A DNA stretch of 57,428 nt from an uncultured Coprococcus sp. (GCA_947626675.1 CANQTC010000016.1:1-57428), one strand, 5' to 3'; numbered from the stretch's first letter, positions 37,622-46,270 are shown. Numbers and translations: made by a program. Notes: generated from the sequence alone by a model not told the origin.

Positions 37622-37714
37622 ATGGAGACAAATAGCAGAGTAAAAATGACATTGGGAGAAAAATTAAAATCGGCAATTTTAAATTTCTTGATTGTGGGAT
37701 TTTGTGAACGGTGA
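37622..37714 (+). CDS. Candidate 30-aa peptide downstream of LytTR regulator
   Basis: A 30-codon ORF preceded by a good TTGGAGG site 8 bases before its ATG. It has a charged N-terminal third (METNSRVKMTLGEKLKS), then an amphipathic/hydrophobic run (AILNFLIVGF) ending Cys-Glu-Arg. The single cysteine close to the end is reminiscent of pheromone precursors. It lacks the charged C-terminal tail of classic AgrD, and no AgrB-like processing protein is nearby. It could also be a remnant of a lost gene. Low confidence that it is a real product. Confidence 0.35.
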   Translation: METNSRVKMTLGEKLKSAILNFLIVGFCER

Positions 37715-37731
37715 ATAATTAAAATTCAATA

Positions 37732-37760
37732 TTTACTTATGAGGTGTAATAGTGTATAAT
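37732..37760 (+). promoter_or_regulatory. Predicted promoter of purA
   Basis: TTTACT (37732-37737), 17-base spacer, TATAAT (37755-37760). The 100-base leader to the purA start shows no recognised riboswitch. Confidence 0.55.
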
Positions 37761-37860
37761 ATCTACGTCATTGTGAGAAAAAATCCGGTGACAGATGCTG
37801 GATAACAGCATATATATTCGTGAGATATAGTAAATTATTTACGAAGCAGGAGGAACAAAT

Positions 37861-39141
37861 ATGGTAAGAGCAGTTGTTGGAGCTAACTGGGGTGACGAAG
37901 GAAAAGGAAAAATAACAGATATGTTGGGACAGGAGTCTGATATCATAGTCAGATTTCAGGGTGGTGCCAATGCAGGTCATACAATTGTGAATGACTATGG
38001 CAAGTTTGCATTACACACATTACCATCCGGTGTTTTCTATAATCATACAACAAGCATCATTGGCAATGGTGTAGCTCTGAATATTCCTGTTTTATTTAAA
38101 GAAATAAAAGAAATTGTAGACAGAGGTGTTCCGATGCCGAAGATTCTCGTATCAGACAGAGCACAGATGGTTATGCCGTATCATATTCTGTTTGATGCAT
38201 ATGAAGAGGAACGGCTGGCAGGAAAGTCATTTGGTTCGACCAAGTCAGGAATTGCACCTTTTTATTCAGATAAGTATGCAAAGATAGGGTTTCAGGTAAG
38301 TGAGCTTTTTGATGAGGCAGCTCTTAAAGAAAAGATAGAGCGCGTTATTGTCCAGAAGAATGTAATTCTTGAACATTTATATCACAAGCCGCTGATTGAT
38401 GCAGATGAGATATTCAACACGTTAATGGAATATAAAGAGATGGTTGCACCATATGTATGTGATGTATCTGCATTTCTTTACGAAGCAATTAAAGAAAATA
38501 AGAATATCCTTTTGGAAGGACAGCTTGGTTCACTGAAAGATCCTGACCATGGTATCTATCCGATGGTTACATCATCATCTACACTTGCTGCTTATGGCGC
38601 TATCGGTGCCGGTATTCCGCCATATGAGATTAAGCAGATTATCACAGTGTGCAAAGCATATTCAAGCGCAGTAGGCGCCGGCGCATTCGTAAGTGAAATC
38701 TTTGGCGAAGAGGCTGACGAGCTTAGACGTCGCGGCGGAGATGGCGGAGAATATGGCGCTACGACAGGCAGACCAAGACGTATGGGATGGTTTGACTGTG
38801 TTGCTTCAAAATACGGATGCCGTATTCAGGGTACGACAGATGTAGCATTTACAGTTCTTGATGTACTTGGATATTTGGATGAAATTCCTGTATGTACAGG
38901 TTATGAGATAGATGGTGAAGTTACAACAGACTTCCCTACAACAGGAAAGCTTGAAAAAGCAAAGCCGGTACTTGAGGTTCTTCCTGGCTGGAAGTGTGAT
39001 ATCCGAGGTATTAAGAATTACGAAGAGCTTCCGGAGAACTGCAGAAAGTATATAGAGTTTGTGGAAGAACATATCGGTTTCCCTATCACTATGATTTCAA
39101 ACGGTCCGGGAAGAAATGATATAATTTATAGAAATAAGTAA
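37861..39141 (+). CDS. purA: Adenylosuccinate synthetase
   Basis: GTP-dependent enzyme joining IMP and aspartate, the first AMP-branch step. The N-terminal loop GANWGDEGKGKITDML contains the catalytic aspartate, FQGGANAGHTIV the catalytic histidine, and later GEYGATTGRPRRMGWFD and ISNGPGRND are typical. At 426 aa it is normal. GCAGGAGG precedes the ATG. It stands alone between its own promoter and a strong terminator. Confidence 0.97.
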   Translation: MVRAVVGANWGDEGKGKITDMLGQESDIIVRFQGGANAGHTIVNDYGKFALHTLPSGVFYNHTTSIIGNGVALNIPVLFKEIKEIVDRGVPMPKILVSDRAQMVMPYHILFDAYEEERLAGKSFGSTKSGIAPFYSDKYAKIGFQVSELFDEAALKEKIERVIVQKNVILEHLYHKPLIDADEIFNTLMEYKEMVAPYVCDVSAFLYEAIKENKNILLEGQLGSLKDPDHGIYPMVTSSSTLAAYGAIGAGIPPYEIKQIITVCKAYSSAVGAGAFVSEIFGEEADELRRRGGDGGEYGATTGRPRRMGWFDCVASKYGCRIQGTTDVAFTVLDVLGYLDEIPVCTGYEIDGEVTTDFPTTGKLEKAKPVLEVLPGWKCDIRGIKNYEELPENCRKYIEFVEEHIGFPITMISNGPGRNDIIYRNK

Positions 39142-39168
39142 AAATATAAATAAATAGACGTTATGCAG

Positions 39169-39228
39169 AAGACATATGAGATTATATATGATAAAAGTAT
39201 ATAATCTTGTATGTCTTTTTTATTTTAT
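39169..39228 (+). terminator. Strong terminator after purA
   Basis: A 20-base arm (39169-39188) pairs with 39198-39217 with few mismatches, followed by TTTTATTTTAT. The 39229-39481 gap beyond it is very AT-rich and holds only the promoter below. Confidence 0.85.
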
Positions 39229-39296
39229 AAAAAATAATAATGATAAATAAAAGAAATATATGGAAATAATTAAAAAATTAGGAAAATTGGAAGAAT

Positions 39297-39326
39297 TTGA
39301 CAGCAAATATTCATATATGATACACT
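39297..39326 (+). promoter_or_regulatory. Possible promoter of the surface protein gene
   Basis: TTGACA (39297-39302) with an 18-base spacer and TACACT (39321-39326). The -10 match is modest. Confidence 0.4.
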
Positions 39327-39481
39327 TTTAAATAAGCATATTATATAGATTAAAAACATAATATCGATTTAAAAAAGTAAGCAAGAATATTAAAGTGCAT
39401 GATTGAAAGTTAGAACAAAATTTAATTTTAACAGTATAAAAAATATGCATTAATACAAAAGGAGAAAAGGAAGAAGAAAAA

Positions 39482-42400
39482 ATGAACAGACTAAAAAAAA
39501 TAATATCATTAATGACAGCAATCGTATTAATCATAACATCTGTTGCCATACCACAGGGAAAATCAAATGCTTCACCGACTGGAGAATTGGCAGAAATAAA
39601 AGATGAAATACTAAAAGGTGCTGTTGAATTTCTGAAAAAAGATATTAACGAAGATGGAAATTTTGGAGATGCGAAGCTTATAAATAATACGGCAGAAGCC
39701 GCGTTTGTATTAAGAAAATATGCTGAAAAAGAAAGCAACAAAGCACTTGATTGGATAGAAAAACAGGATTATTCAGATAATACTGATATTTTGGCACGAA
39801 AAGCCATTGCAGCAGATGATATTTCAATTCTTGAAGAAATTTTGAAAAATCAAAATAAAGATGGTGGCTTTGGACTATCTGAAGATTATCAAAGCGATAT
39901 TCTTGACTCTTTACTTGTTCTTGATGCAATTAATTCATGCAGTAATTCCCAAAATACCGGAGGTGCAAAAAGTAACAAGGAAAGTATAAGCGAATATGGT
40001 ATTCGTCTTGTAAACTATATTGCCAGAAGTGTGAAAACGGATGGAAGCTATTCTTACAGTAAATATTCTGACTCTGATTTGATGCTTACATCCATGGCAC
40101 TCTATGCCGTAAATAGCTATATGAGCAATAATAATATAACTTCAGATTTGACAACAGCCATGCTTGATAAAACAGCAAAATATATCACAGAAAAAAATGA
40201 TAACAACATAGGGGAAAATAATGCGGAAGAAAAGCTTTGGATGCTTATTGCATTATGTAATTATAAAGGTGTTGAAAATCTCGAGATAATATTAAATGAA
40301 TTAAAAAGCATACAGAAATCAGATGGAAGCTTTTATGAAAATGACCATTATACAATGCTTGCTATAAGATTGCTAGAAGAAATAGATTTACATAATGTTA
40401 TTAAGATTTATGATTTTAAGATGACAAATACAGATAAAGCTTATTATGGTGTGGAAAGCAGTATAAAAGTGCAGTATGCAATTTCATATAATGCATCGCT
40501 TAATAGCAGTTATGAGATAAAGGTAACAGTAACTAATGGAAAAGAAAAAATATATGAAAGCGAAAAGCAGACAGTTGAATTGAAAACAGAAGAAAATGTC
40601 ATAACGGGAAGTTTTGATGAATTTGCAATTAATCAGAATAAGGATGATGGAATTGTTGTGACAGTAAGCCTTTATGATGGCGATGAGTTGGTAAAAGAAA
40701 GTACCGGAAGTATTACTTTGGAAAATCAGCCTCGGGCAGGAGAAACAGAAATATCAGATTTTATAATTGAACTTAATCAATATTATACATATGCAGGCGC
40801 ACCTGTAGATGTAAATGCCCGTTATAAACTCTTATATAATACAAATGTGGATAATGATGTAGATATACAGATAAGTGTTTTAAAAGACGGAAAGCTTATA
40901 TCTGAAGATACATATAATGAAGAATTGTTACCTTCTGAGAACGGTGTAACAAGAGAATGTATAACATTTACACCGGATGTAACAAAGGCAGGGAATTATA
41001 AGATAAAAGCAGTATGTCTTTATAATGGTGAGAATGTTTGTGAACGTGAAGAAAACTTTATTATACTTGATATTCCAAAACAAAGTTCCGTACCGGAAGA
41101 TGCAACTCCTACAGATGCCGATAAAGAGAAAACTTCACCGGATATAAGCTGGGTTGGACCTTATTTAAGTGATTACATACTGTATGCGGGAAAAGAAACT
41201 TCCATAGAAGCTGCTTTTGGAATTAATTATTATGCGGAAGAGGACTTTGCAGGTACTGTTATAACAGAAGTAAGACAGGAAAGCAGTGTTAATGATGGAA
41301 ATGAGAAAAAAGAGCCATTTGCAGAAGATGGAATAATATCAAGGAATGAAACGGATATATTACTCAGTGCAGATGATGTCAGCTATAAGTCTGATAAAAT
41401 ATTGACATTTAAGGTCAAGGATGTGGGTATATATAAAGTAACAGTAACACTTTATGATGAAAATGGAGAGAAAATAAAAACAGGTTTTAGCGAAGTCAAA
41501 GTAACCGATAAAAAATCAATTCCTTTTATAGCAAACAGTAATATAAACAGCAGCGAGGATAAAACAGTTGATATAAATTGGAATGATATATCGGATGTAA
41601 AAGAAAGTTATAATTACAGATTATACAGAAGATATGACGGAACGGATTGGGAGTCTCGTTCCATATGGAATGAAACTGACAAAATAAGGGTGCTTAATGT
41701 GTATCCGATAGAACCATATCTTAAAACATGGATGACTGAGACAATGAGTGGTTTGGAACAACCTGCAGGAATGGGAATGTTTGACATAACATCGGTTCAT
41801 ATCAGAGAGTTTAATGAAGCTCCGGTTCAGTATCTTTATGATGAGAATGGTGAATGGAGTTGTGATGTTATTTTCTTTGGTTCAGGTGATTGTAATGGAT
41901 GTTATGATTTAAGTGGCTCTGCACAGTTTTATGTGCAAAAGTTTGTTGATAGTGGGCGTGGCGTATTGTTTGGTCATGATACGATTTCGGCATGTTGGTT
42001 AAATCATACAGAATTTAATAAATTTGCAGAACAGATAGGACTTAGATTATATTATCAAAGTGATTGGTTTCCAACAAGTTATGTAAGTGTTAAGGCAATA
42101 GGAACACTCACAAATTTCCCATGGACTTTAAGAGGAACACTTACTATTTCGGGAACTCATTCAACAGGACAATATGTTGGAATTAATACGGATACTATTG
42201 AATGGATGGCGCTTGATACATATGGCAGAAGTGATGAGGACGGATACCATGACAATTTTTATCTTGCTACAAAAAATAATTTGGGACTTATCCAGACAGG
42301 AGGGTCAGAGGATGGAGAGGCAACTGATGATGAGCGAAAGATTTTTGCAAATACGTTGTTCTATTTATATCAGGTATCAAAGGTAACAACAGCAAAAGAC

Positions 42401-43528
42401 AATTCTTTTTATGATTTGTCCGCACCCGATGTGCCTGAAATAGAAATTACAGGTGCAGAGGGGAATAACATCACGTTTAATCTGAATTCAAAGGATAATG
42501 GAACAAGATACGAGTATTATGTAGAGGCGGTACCGTCATCAGATAATGAGGGTGAAAAATCCAATATAATGACGGAAAACGCCCTGTCAGGAATAAAAGG
42601 ATATGTATATAGAATTACAGATAGTGCCGAGCCTGACAGTACATTAATCGAATATGATGAAAATAATGAGGCAGTACAAAATCTGGAGTTGGCAAACAGT
42701 GACGGAAGCTTTAAAGGACAGGTGGAAATTCCTGATTTTAGTAAAAAACAGTATATTCATGTATTTGCAGTTGATAATGAAAACAACGTAAGCAATGAGC
42801 TTATATATCCGATTGATAAGAGCAGAATGAGTACTGCTGTTACTACTGATAAGGCGGAGTACACAGTAGGTGAAACAGTATTGATAAGCTCAACAACAAC
42901 TCCGCTTTTATATAGTTCGTACGGTGATGTTTCAATAGCACTTTATGATGGCGATGGCAATTATATTAAAGAACTCGAATGGCAGAATATACAGGAAATA
43001 GATAAAAGCAGACCATTTGAACTGAACAAAGAATGGAAGATAGAAGAAGGATATATCGGAGATTTCAGTATAAAGATTATATGGTCAAATGCCGGAAAAG
43101 AGCTTGCAAGTGGTGAAGTTGTTTTTAGGGTTATTGCAAAGACAGAGCCGGGAAAAGATAATAATGACGAAAAAGATACGGATAAATCTTCTTCTGAAGA
43201 AATTAGTACAAAGGAAGAAAGCAGTGAACATGATTCAGAAGATAAAACAGAGGAGGATAAGTATACATCAGAGAATACAACAAAAGAAGCTGACACGACA
43301 TCCGAGAATACGACAAAAGAAGTTGACACGACATCAGAGAATACGACGGCAGAAAATACAACATTAGAAAATGTTATATCAGAAACTGTTTCGACGGAAT
43401 TTGATGTATCTTCTGAAACTTCGACAGATGTCAAATTCCATTTGAGAACACGGACAGATAAGCCCCTTTTAAGAACTGAATACGGAACTTGCAACAAGCA
43501 CTTGCTACTGACCGAAAGAAACAGTTAA
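39482..43528 (+). CDS. Large secreted surface protein, 3' end cut by an integrated element
   Basis: Present ORF 1348 aa. Residues 1-31 are a signal peptide (LKKIISLMTAIVLIITSVAIP). About 35-305 contains terpenoid-cyclase-like toroid repeats (INEDGNFGDAKLINNTAEA, NKDGGFGLSEDYQSD, KTDGSYSYSKYSDSDLMLTS, KSDGSFYENDHYTML). About 310-690 holds three or more Ig-like beta domains. About 735-965 resembles DUF5057 (IRVLNVYP, DVIFFGSGDCNGCYDL, GRGVLFGHDTI). A further beta region and a Thr/Ser/Glu-rich stalk with ENTTKE repeats follow to residue 1315. The last 33 residues are encoded by the element. The true end, with a TPDTG sorting motif, is at 57070-57211. The product now lacks its wall anchor. Confidence 0.88.
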   Translation: MNRLKKIISLMTAIVLIITSVAIPQGKSNASPTGELAEIKDEILKGAVEFLKKDINEDGNFGDAKLINNTAEAAFVLRKYAEKESNKALDWIEKQDYSDNTDILARKAIAADDISILEEILKNQNKDGGFGLSEDYQSDILDSLLVLDAINSCSNSQNTGGAKSNKESISEYGIRLVNYIARSVKTDGSYSYSKYSDSDLMLTSMALYAVNSYMSNNNITSDLTTAMLDKTAKYITEKNDNNIGENNAEEKLWMLIALCNYKGVENLEIILNELKSIQKSDGSFYENDHYTMLAIRLLEEIDLHNVIKIYDFKMTNTDKAYYGVESSIKVQYAISYNASLNSSYEIKVTVTNGKEKIYESEKQTVELKTEENVITGSFDEFAINQNKDDGIVVTVSLYDGDELVKESTGSITLENQPRAGETEISDFIIELNQYYTYAGAPVDVNARYKLLYNTNVDNDVDIQISVLKDGKLISEDTYNEELLPSENGVTRECITFTPDVTKAGNYKIKAVCLYNGENVCEREENFIILDIPKQSSVPEDATPTDADKEKTSPDISWVGPYLSDYILYAGKETSIEAAFGINYYAEEDFAGTVITEVRQESSVNDGNEKKEPFAEDGIISRNETDILLSADDVSYKSDKILTFKVKDVGIYKVTVTLYDENGEKIKTGFSEVKVTDKKSIPFIANSNINSSEDKTVDINWNDISDVKESYNYRLYRRYDGTDWESRSIWNETDKIRVLNVYPIEPYLKTWMTETMSGLEQPAGMGMFDITSVHIREFNEAPVQYLYDENGEWSCDVIFFGSGDCNGCYDLSGSAQFYVQKFVDSGRGVLFGHDTISACWLNHTEFNKFAEQIGLRLYYQSDWFPTSYVSVKAIGTLTNFPWTLRGTLTISGTHSTGQYVGINTDTIEWMALDTYGRSDEDGYHDNFYLATKNNLGLIQTGGSEDGEATDDERKIFANTLFYLYQVSKVTTAKDNSFYDLSAPDVPEIEITGAEGNNITFNLNSKDNGTRYEYYVEAVPSSDNEGEKSNIMTENALSGIKGYVYRITDSAEPDSTLIEYDENNEAVQNLELANSDGSFKGQVEIPDFSKKQYIHVFAVDNENNVSNELIYPIDKSRMSTAVTTDKAEYTVGETVLISSTTTPLLYSSYGDVSIALYDGDGNYIKELEWQNIQEIDKSRPFELNKEWKIEEGYIGDFSIKIIWSNAGKELASGEVVFRVIAKTEPGKDNNDEKDTDKSSSEEISTKEESSEHDSEDKTEEDKYTSENTTKEADTTSENTTKEVDTTSENTTAENTTLENVISETVSTEFDVSSETSTDVKFHLRTRTDKPLLRTEYGTCNKHLLLTERNS
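43427..43428 (+). other. Left junction GA core (attL)
   Basis: GA within CAGA (43425-43428). The same CAGA occurs at 57066-57069. Host codons ACA-GA join to the right-hand GAA in the same phase. A GA core is known for TndX/TnpX-type recombinases; the exact crossover is inference. Confidence 0.75.
43429..43450 (+). repeat. Left terminal inverted repeat
   Basis: 22 bp, TG-T-CAAATTCCATT followed by T and GAGAACA. It matches the complement of 57046-57067 at 20 of 22 positions. It lies directly inside the GA core, as expected for a recombinase-binding arm. Confidence 0.9.
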
Positions 43529-43551
43529 GCGGCAGGTGCTTTTACTTTTTC
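43497..43551 (+). terminator. Terminator-like hairpin inside the left end
   Basis: AGCACTTGC (43497-43505) pairs with GCAGGTGCT (43532-43540), followed by TTTACTTTTT. The stop codon of the interrupted surface protein ORF falls in the loop, so host transcription probably ends here. Confidence 0.6.
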
Positions 43552-43599
43552 AAAAAATCAGAATACCATGTCTAAAAACATATCCCCCTGCGGGCTGTT

Positions 43600-43630
43600 G
43601 GGTGAGAGGTCGAAACCTCCCGCCCTTTTT
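43600..43630 (+). terminator. GC-rich terminator, repeated near the other end of the element
   Basis: GGGTGAGAGGT (43600-43610), loop CGAA, ACCTCCCGCCC and then TTTTTT. With its upstream CCTGCGGGCT box (43587) it closely resembles 56458-56506. The gap 43529-43860 otherwise holds only the weak minus-strand ORF listed next. Confidence 0.7.
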
Positions 43631-43755
43631 TATTGCCGTAAAACGATAGCGATAGATTTGCTCCTTGAAAATTCCATAGCAGCCGCCAGAGGGATACCTG
43701 CCGCAACGGACAGCAGAGCCACGATACGAGCCTGCCCCTTGCTCAATCCGTGCAT
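43630..43755 (-). CDS. Possible small minus-strand hydrophobic protein
   Basis: A 41-codon ORF on the minus strand (ATG at 43755). The N-terminus MHGLSKGQARIVALLSV leads into a hydrophobic run AAGIPLAAAMEF, then a basic end KSIAIVLRQ. Codon choice looks like the element's real genes, and the frame stays open about 18 codons further upstream (ending SGVPSVSA before the Met). No convincing ribosome site is seen. It may be a small membrane peptide or a gene remnant. The opposite strand also has a 71-codon ORF that I consider less likely. Confidence 0.3.
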   Translation of the reverse strand: MHGLSKGQARIVALLSVAAGIPLAAAMEFSRSKSIAIVLRQ

Positions 43756-43860
43756 AGCACTGACAGAGGGAACGCCGCTTTGAAAAAGCGTGGAACTGTA
43801 TGGACTGGCTGTGTTACATACCCTTGCTTTCTGGCAAGGGTAAATCTATTCAAGGAGGTC

Positions 43861-43962
43861 ATGCCTATGTGCAGTAAAACCAAACGAAAACGCCGAAAGG
43901 AGGAAGCCCATGCAGAAGCTAAATCTGATGGAAGCGGAAACGCTCCTTTACGAGCCGCTTGA
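43861..43962 (+). CDS. Short basic leader ORF overlapping repA
   Basis: A 33-codon ORF with a strong CAAGGAGGT site. It starts MPMCSKTKRKRRKEEAHAEA and overlaps the start of the repA-like gene (43910) by 53 bases in another frame. It could couple translation of the next gene. No homology is recognised; it may be a leader peptide only. Confidence 0.4.
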   Translation: MPMCSKTKRKRRKEEAHAEAKSDGSGNAPLRAA

Positions 43963-44980
43963 AAAGCCGTCCTTTGTGGTGGACGGTCTTATCCCCACGG
44001 GCTTGTCGCTGTTCTGCGGCTCTCAGAAAATCGGCAAGAGCTGGCTCATGCTCAAGCTCTGCCTTTGCGTGTCGCAGGGGCTTCCCCTTTGGGATATGCC
44101 CACAAAGGCGGGCGATGTGCTGTACCTCTGTCTGGAGGATACCTTTTTCCGCATACAGGACAGATTATTCCGCCTGACTGATGAAGCCAACAGGAAGCTC
44201 CATTTCGCCGTGGCGAGCTGTAAGCTCTCGGACGGTCTGATGGTACAGCTTGAGGACTATCTGAAAGTATATCCCGACAGCAGGCTCATTGTCATTGATA
44301 CGCTGCAAAAGATACGCACCGCTTCCAAAGACAACGCCTACGCAAACGATTACGGCGATATATCGCTGATAAAGGATTTTGCCGACAGGCATTCCCTTTC
44401 GGTGGTGGTCGTCCACCATATCCGCAAGCAGAACGACAGCGATGTGTTCAACAAGGTGTCTGGCACGACAGGGCTTACGGGGAGTGCGGACGCAACCTTT
44501 GTTCTGGAAAAGGAGAGCCGTGCGTCCGATACCGCAAAGCTGTTTGTGACGGGCAGGGATATCGAGTATCAAGAGCTGACGCTCCGTTTCCGTGATTGCA
44601 GTTGGGAGCTTGTGGAGCGCAAGGAGCAGGCGGAGCTTGCGAGGGAAGCCGTGCCGCCCGTCCTTTTTCGGCTGGTGGAGTTTATGCGGGACAAAGCGGA
44701 GTGGTCGGGGACGGCAACGGAGCTTTTGTCCGCTATGGGGGAAAGAGGGGATTTATCCACGGTCATCACGAAATGGCTCAACGAATACCGCACAACTTTT
44801 CTGAGTGAGAACGGTATCTGCTATGGCTACCGCCGAAAAAGGTACGGCAGGCAGATTGTGCTTACGGTGGGCGGTGACAGCCGTGACAGGTGTGACAGCG
44901 GTATTGGGATGCCCTCCCCTGCTGTCACGGCTGACGGTGACGCCGCCGTTCTTTTATCCGAAGCGCAGAGCGGAGGATAA
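43910..44980 (+). CDS. RepA-like hexameric helicase / AAA ATPase
   Basis: A 356-aa RecA-fold ATPase of the AAA_25/RepA type seen on plasmids and mobilizable elements. Walker A is CGSQKIGKSWLM (about residue 37), Walker B is RLIVIDTLQKI (about 125), and the sensor segment VVVVHHIRKQ with GTTGLTGSADATFVLEK follows. The C-terminal 100 residues look like a winged-helix domain ending in a tail encoded by iteron-like DNA. AAAGGAGGAAG precedes the ATG. It probably supports replication or mobilization of the excised element. Confidence 0.82.
   Translation: MQKLNLMEAETLLYEPLEKPSFVVDGLIPTGLSLFCGSQKIGKSWLMLKLCLCVSQGLPLWDMPTKAGDVLYLCLEDTFFRIQDRLFRLTDEANRKLHFAVASCKLSDGLMVQLEDYLKVYPDSRLIVIDTLQKIRTASKDNAYANDYGDISLIKDFADRHSLSVVVVHHIRKQNDSDVFNKVSGTTGLTGSADATFVLEKESRASDTAKLFVTGRDIEYQELTLRFRDCSWELVERKEQAELAREAVPPVLFRLVEFMRDKAEWSGTATELLSAMGERGDLSTVITKWLNEYRTTFLSENGICYGYRRKRYGRQIVLTVGGDSRDRCDSGIGMPSPAVTADGDAAVLLSEAQSGG
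44875..44901 (+). repeat. Three 9-bp TGACAG iterons in the 3' end of repA
   Basis: TGACAGCCG, TGACAGGTG and TGACAGCGG follow directly on one another at 44875, 44884 and 44893. The 24-base stretch 44873-44896 occurs again, inverted and perfect, at 45217-45240. Iterons beside a helicase gene are typical of replication origins; that use is inference. Confidence 0.75.
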
Positions 44981-45032
44981 AGCAGGGCGCAGCCCTGCCA
45001 GAAGGGAGTCCAGAGGGAACGTCTGGCACACG

Positions 45033-45060
45033 ACTTTGCAGGGCAAAGTGTAGTGTGTTA
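45033..45060 (+). other. MobV-type origin of transfer (oriT)
   Basis: A perfect 7-bp stem ACTTTGC/GCAAAGT (45033-45039, 45043-45049) is followed at 45051 by TAGTGTGTTA. In pMV158, the type example for MobV relaxases, an inverted repeat precedes the nick sequence TAGTGTG/TTA; the predicted nick here falls between 45057 and 45058. It lies about 240 bases upstream of the MobV gene. Confidence 0.85.
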
Positions 45061-45072
45061 CACCCTGTAAAC

Positions 45073-45106
45073 GCAGTCGGAAAAATCGGAGGATTTTTCT
45101 GACTGC
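45073..45106 (+). repeat. Hairpin downstream of oriT
   Basis: A 15-base imperfect inverted repeat (GCAGTCGGAAAAATC with GATTTTTCTGACTGC) sits 13 bases after the oriT nick motif. It could be a second oriT hairpin or a terminator. Confidence 0.55.
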
Positions 45107-45177
45107 AGGGGTGGATTTACGAGCCGAAGGAGGGCGAGGAAATCCCACGCCTGCACCTTGCGTTTACGGGGTGTTCT

Positions 45178-45247
45178 CCCGCAGGGTGACAGCGGCAGGG
45201 GTATCCCAAAATACCCGTCACACCTGTCACGGCTGTCACCCTGCGGG
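45178..45247. repeat. Large dyad with inverted iterons, upstream of mobV
   Basis: Perfect 16-bp arms CCCGCAGGGTGACAGC (45178-45193) and their complement (45232-45247). Inside is a smaller GGGTAT/ATACCC stem (45199-45216 region) and inverted copies of the TGACAG iteron. It may be an origin structure or an operator ahead of the relaxase gene. Confidence 0.75.
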
Positions 45248-45296
45248 CAGGGCTTACGCTCTGCACAGACAAAAATGAAAGGAAGGAATGAGAGAA

Positions 45297-46262
45297 ATGC
45301 CCTATGCAATCCTGCGCTTTCAGAAGCGCAAGGCGGGCGGCGTGGCGGCTTGTGAACGCCACAATGAACGCAGGAAAGAAGCCTACAAGAGCAATCCAGA
45401 TATTGATATGGGACGCTCTAAAGAGAATTATCACCTTGTACCGCCGCCCCGCTACACCTACAAGAAAGAGATTAACCGCATGATAGCAGAGGCAGGCTGC
45501 AAGGTGCGGCGTGACAGCGTGATGATGGTGGAAACCCTTATCACCGCTTCGCCCGAATTTATGAACAGCTTACCGCCCGAAGAACAAAAACTGTATTTCC
45601 AGACAGCTCTTGACTTTATTTCGGAGCGTGTCGGTAGGCAGAATATCCTCTCCGCCGTGGTGCATATGGACGAGAAAACGCCCCATATGCACCTTTCCTT
45701 TTGCCCGATTACGCCCGATGGGAAGCTGTCGGCAAAAGCCCTTTTAGGCAACCAGAAATCCTTATCGGAGTGGCAGACCGCTTACCATGAGAGGATGTCC
45801 GCACGGTGGAACGAGCTTGAACGGGGGCAGTCCTCGATGGAAACAAAGCGGAAGCATATCCCCACATGGCTCTTTAAACTGGGCGGCAGGCTGGATAAGC
45901 AGTACGGGGAAATCGTCAACGCCCTGTCGGACATTAACGCCTTTAACGCAGGGAAAAAGCGGGACAAGGCTCTGGAGCTTCTGGCGGCTTGGCTCCCCGA
46001 TGTGGAGAAATTCTCAAAGGAAATCGGGAAACAGCAGGCGTATATCGACAGCCTGAAAGCGAAAATCGGGCAGGAAGCCGATTATGCCGAGCGTATGCGG
46101 GACAGGAAGTATGCGGAGGAATTAAAGGTACAGCAGGCAAACCGAAAGATATTTGAGCTTCAGCGCACAAACGCCCAGATGGAACGCCTGCTCTCCAAAG
46201 TCCCGCCCGAAGTGCTTGCGGAAATACAGAAAACGAGCAGAAATAAATCAAAGGAAAGGTAG
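45297..46262 (+). CDS. MobV (Mob/Pre) family relaxase
   Basis: Nicks oriT and pilots the single strand during mobilization. With the start at 45297 (MPYAILRFQKRK), His22 in CERHNERR lines up with the catalytic His22 of pMV158 MobM. The metal triad motif HMDEKTPHMH is at 123-132. The first ATG at 45288 is only a few bases from the GGAAGG site, so 45297 is preferred. This gives 321 aa, with a coiled C-terminal third (about 230-310). Confidence 0.93.
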   Translation: MPYAILRFQKRKAGGVAACERHNERRKEAYKSNPDIDMGRSKENYHLVPPPRYTYKKEINRMIAEAGCKVRRDSVMMVETLITASPEFMNSLPPEEQKLYFQTALDFISERVGRQNILSAVVHMDEKTPHMHLSFCPITPDGKLSAKALLGNQKSLSEWQTAYHERMSARWNELERGQSSMETKRKHIPTWLFKLGGRLDKQYGEIVNALSDINAFNAGKKRDKALELLAAWLPDVEKFSKEIGKQQAYIDSLKAKIGQEADYAERMRDRKYAEELKVQQANRKIFELQRTNAQMERLLSKVPPEVLAEIQKTSRNKSKER

Positions 46263-46270
46263 GAAACAGA

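Noticed and set aside
43568..43783. 71-codon plus-strand ORF at the left end of the element
   Set aside because: No ribosome site, and it runs through a terminator hairpin. The opposite strand looks more protein-like. Not listed as a gene.
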